NCBI GenBank assembly: GCA_020832965.1
Contig: JAJHRM010000159.1
Location: forward strand, 1-6,166
Source: Thermofilum sp.
GTDB lineage: Archaea; Thermoproteota; Thermoprotei; Thermofilales; Thermofilaceae
Direction: 5' to 3'
Length of the DNA: 6,166 nucleotides
Shown: one piece after another, positions 5,301 to 6,166 of the stretch
How positions within the stretch are numbered: position 1 is the first letter of the stretch
Layout of the letters: each line of letters starts with the position of its first letter
Made by a program: the position numbers and the translations under genes
Notes under the pieces: generated by a model
What the model saw: the letters and a program-made list of their open reading frames with translations, nothing else
Told to the model about the DNA's origin: nothing
Database searches by the model: none

Positions 5301-6166
5301 GCAGTCAGGCTGAGCTTTGGAAGCTTCCTGAGCAAAGCTGACTTCAATATATACGATGAGGTATATCTAAGGGTAAAGGCTGGCTCCGCCATTTTTAAAG
5401 TAGACCCCACGGAGAGTCCCTTACCGAGCAACGTGGAGCTCGTCTTCGCCGGCCCCCATAGCGGCAAGCCCAAGACCGTCCTCCGCGGAGTAGAGGCCAG
5501 TCTCAAGCTACTAGTGAGAACCGGGGGAAACCTGATCCCGGCTCCGACAGCCTTCAGCTGCGGACACGCTACTTACGAGAGGGTGGCTAACGCGAGCGTA
5601 GGGTACGGTGGGAACTACACTGCCGTTTTGACTACGGGGAGGGCTGGGACGCGCCAGGTCTATTATTCGGCGGGCACTTTTGCTCCCCTCTGGGTAGTCG
5701 TGGTTCATGACCCCCTAGGGCTCTACAACGGGCTGCTTCTCCTGAGGGCGGGAGAGAATCTCCCGCTTTTCCCGGGATACACAATCTCCCTCGAGAACAA
5801 GACCAGGTACGTTCTGAGGGGGTACACCCCTACGGGCAGGAACGAGGTATCTCTGGAGTGGGTGAGGCAATTCTACCTGGGCGTACAAAGTAGCTATGGG
5901 GAGGTGACGGGTGGTGGCTGGTATAATGAGGGGAGCTACGCGAGGGTGGAGCTTAGGGAGGTTGAGACTGGCTTCCTAGTTCGCAGGGTTTTCGAGCGCT
6001 GGGAGGGATTGAGACCCGAGGATAAGGTTCTAGCGCCGGGCACCGTAGAAGTCTACGTGGACTCTCCGAGGATGCTAACAGCCATATGGAAAACTGACTA
6101 TACCCAGCTCGTAGTGTTGATGGTCGTGTTAGGCGTAGTGCTGGCGGTAGTTGCCTACTGCAGGCT
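2391..6166 (+). CDS. Secreted beta-propeller/thermopsin fusion protease, 3'-partial
   Basis: One stop-free frame of 1258 codons runs off the right edge. Numbered from ATG 2391, a signal peptide comes first (basic to K13, hydrophobic 14-28, cleavage probably after FGA, 31-33). About 15 beta-propeller repeats follow (roughly 50-682) with the motif [FL]DxxGxLLW. Next is a probable beta-sandwich (about 690-815), then a thermopsin domain (family A5, acid protease) from about 822 to 1085, recognised by GIADYG (825-830), YWIQNV (891-896), NVWN (911-914), IYDEV (987-991) and ELVFAG (1016-1021). A further surface module has GGGWYNEG (1174-1181) and ends in AIWKTDYT (1231-1238). A membrane helix starts at 1240 and is cut by the edge. 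Seventeen N-x-S/T sequons fit an extracellular glycoprotein. Characterised thermopsin is a precursor of only about 340 residues, so this is greatly enlarged. Catalytic aspartates are not assigned. ATG 2409 and 2418 are alternative starts giving equally good signal peptides. Confidence 0.92.
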   Translation, partial: MASRQLMKVMRSKTIGLSALALLVLLLCSGFGAANCRALPQSTPNPEHVSLVHHLWPQGVPRVLKWSKHGIAVGTSAGYVMVFDQYGELRWSRRLNYTPVWGVSWSEGGELAVVTLGPPGVLYVFNAQGDLLWSKEWDNAQALTAEWSGELLAVGAGGGLLVFSRRGDLVWNSTGDTLIVSWHGERVAAGKYVAEPSLHGWALQVFSKDGKLLWSYSGVYHHLAWSDEGYLAGADRYAGRISVLDSTGSLVWEKTVEMKEIGTLKWLGELLVVGGDGGVLAFDKNGRLVWSYKGSFVEALSARGGSLAVGDYTGNLTLLDAGGRVLWNYSAYGYVWSIDWYGEKIAAASSDGYVQVLDGEGRLLWRRRVGFNVEAVSVSGDLIAIGGWDVYTYVLDFNGSLKWSRKTGWVHHLAWHGDYLAVGGYHYTFVFHRNGTLMWWFKTGKVRSLSWSDDGLLGIGCTDEYGVNRLAVFTLGGELLWSEVLPNWVTGISWSGDLLAAAVPGHGIFVSDRSGRLRFVFRSVFENATAPWRVSATWWGDRLIVVTDHVYALDRDGKVLWVNELVPADMLAPGGEFVAVGSGRGVAVLDIDGELEWSYLTPDYTSSREIYTKPFLEHVYSLSWVDGYLVAGDRIGRVFVFNETGDVARVFSMVGAVWAISGGSGGVFVAGGEGGLLIAKVSPVGQPARRILTQLPPPYDRFELAIVNRTLLNASGSLHLAPSQQLSFQFEVSEGAPYAFLEASILSARPVKLILSTQGKHGEPRGTSAALAWIGTEIHVKVPLESGRYLPIILSEEETVLNYTLQAYEGFLPSFEERRVYLPVGIADYGYVDLPEGRAGYRYTFDEAWGYASIRNISAVRPFDEGLDRGWVTLQLNAFLHVNTERGKQLYWIQNVVVLDTLEKKARFASNVWNATTYPTSVLARWATEGRGSVARDRRVGDYYFYTTDWVNCSYPVEVALYISVRMEEGAVRLSFGSFLSKADFNIYDEVYLRVKAGSAIFKVDPTESPLPSNVELVFAGPHSGKPKTVLRGVEASLKLLVRTGGNLIPAPTAFSCGHATYERVANASVGYGGNYTAVLTTGRAGTRQVYYSAGTFAPLWVVVVHDPLGLYNGLLLLRAGENLPLFPGYTISLENKTRYVLRGYTPTGRNEVSLEWVRQFYLGVQSSYGEVTGGGWYNEGSYARVELREVETGFLVRRVFERWEGLRPEDKVLAPGTVEVYVDSPRMLTAIWKTDYTQLVVLMVVLGVVLAVVAYCR
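2637..4437 (+). repeat. Beta-propeller blade repeats (PQQ/WD40-like), about 15 copies
   Basis: A degenerate protein repeat averages about 40 residues. The strand motif [FLS]xxxGxLxW starts at residues 83, 125, 163, 206, 244, 282, 319, 357, 395, 431, 473, 511, 553, 589 and 641 of the protease gene, each preceded by a strand pair such as LAWSDEGYLAGA or ISWSGDLLAAA. Copies 12 and 15 have lost the Trp (GRLRF, GDVAR). Fifteen copies suggest two seven- or eight-bladed rings. Exact blade borders are an inference. The DNA copies are diverged, so this is an old protein repeat and not a recent duplication. Confidence 0.85.

Noticed and set aside
1..6166. CRISPR arrays, tRNA, rRNA, insertion sequences or a mobile-element border
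   Set aside because: No evenly spaced identical repeats, cloverleaf-like sequences, transposase motifs or terminal inverted repeats were seen. The only periodic DNA is the ankyrin and propeller coding sequence and the 20-bp tandem pair.

Overview
The window reads as archaeal, most likely a hyperthermophilic crenarchaeon (Thermoproteota), with a Thermofilum-like organism as my best guess. The evidence is a thermopsin-type (peptidase family A5) domain, a crenarchaeal-style C-terminal surface anchor, TATA-like boxes placed for short-leader or leaderless transcripts, and short GGTG/GGAG Shine-Dalgarno matches. The genus is an inference; no rRNA or tRNA is present to test it.

Layout. Positions 1-537 (minus strand) hold the 5' part of an ankyrin-repeat gene that runs off the left edge. 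It is interrupted by an apparent one-base insertion in a run of seven G (C on the coding strand). Positions 538-765 are a divergent control region with a TATA-like box for the ankyrin gene, an imperfect 20-bp tandem repeat rich in TATA-like sequence, a possible small minus-strand ORF and a possible 10-codon leader peptide. Positions 766-2199 (plus) encode a membrane-anchored alpha/beta hydrolase with a clear Ser-Asp-His triad fused to about eight C-terminal membrane helices. After a 191-bp gap, one uninterrupted frame from 2391 to the right edge (plus, at least 1258 residues) encodes a very large secreted protein. In order it has a signal peptide, about 15 beta-propeller blade repeats, a probable beta-sandwich linker, a thermopsin-type acid protease domain, a C-terminal surface-protein module and a membrane anchor that the window edge cuts.

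How the genes may work together. The hydrolase and the propeller-thermopsin protein are both predicted to sit at the outer face of the membrane with their catalytic domains outside, so together they look like a cell-surface degradative pair: an esterase/lipase-like enzyme and a tethered protease with a large propeller that may bind substrate or partners. The ankyrin protein lacks a signal peptide and looks cytoplasmic, so any link to the other two is only positional. The most noteworthy item is the propeller-thermopsin fusion. No CRISPR array, tRNA, rRNA, insertion sequence or origin was seen.
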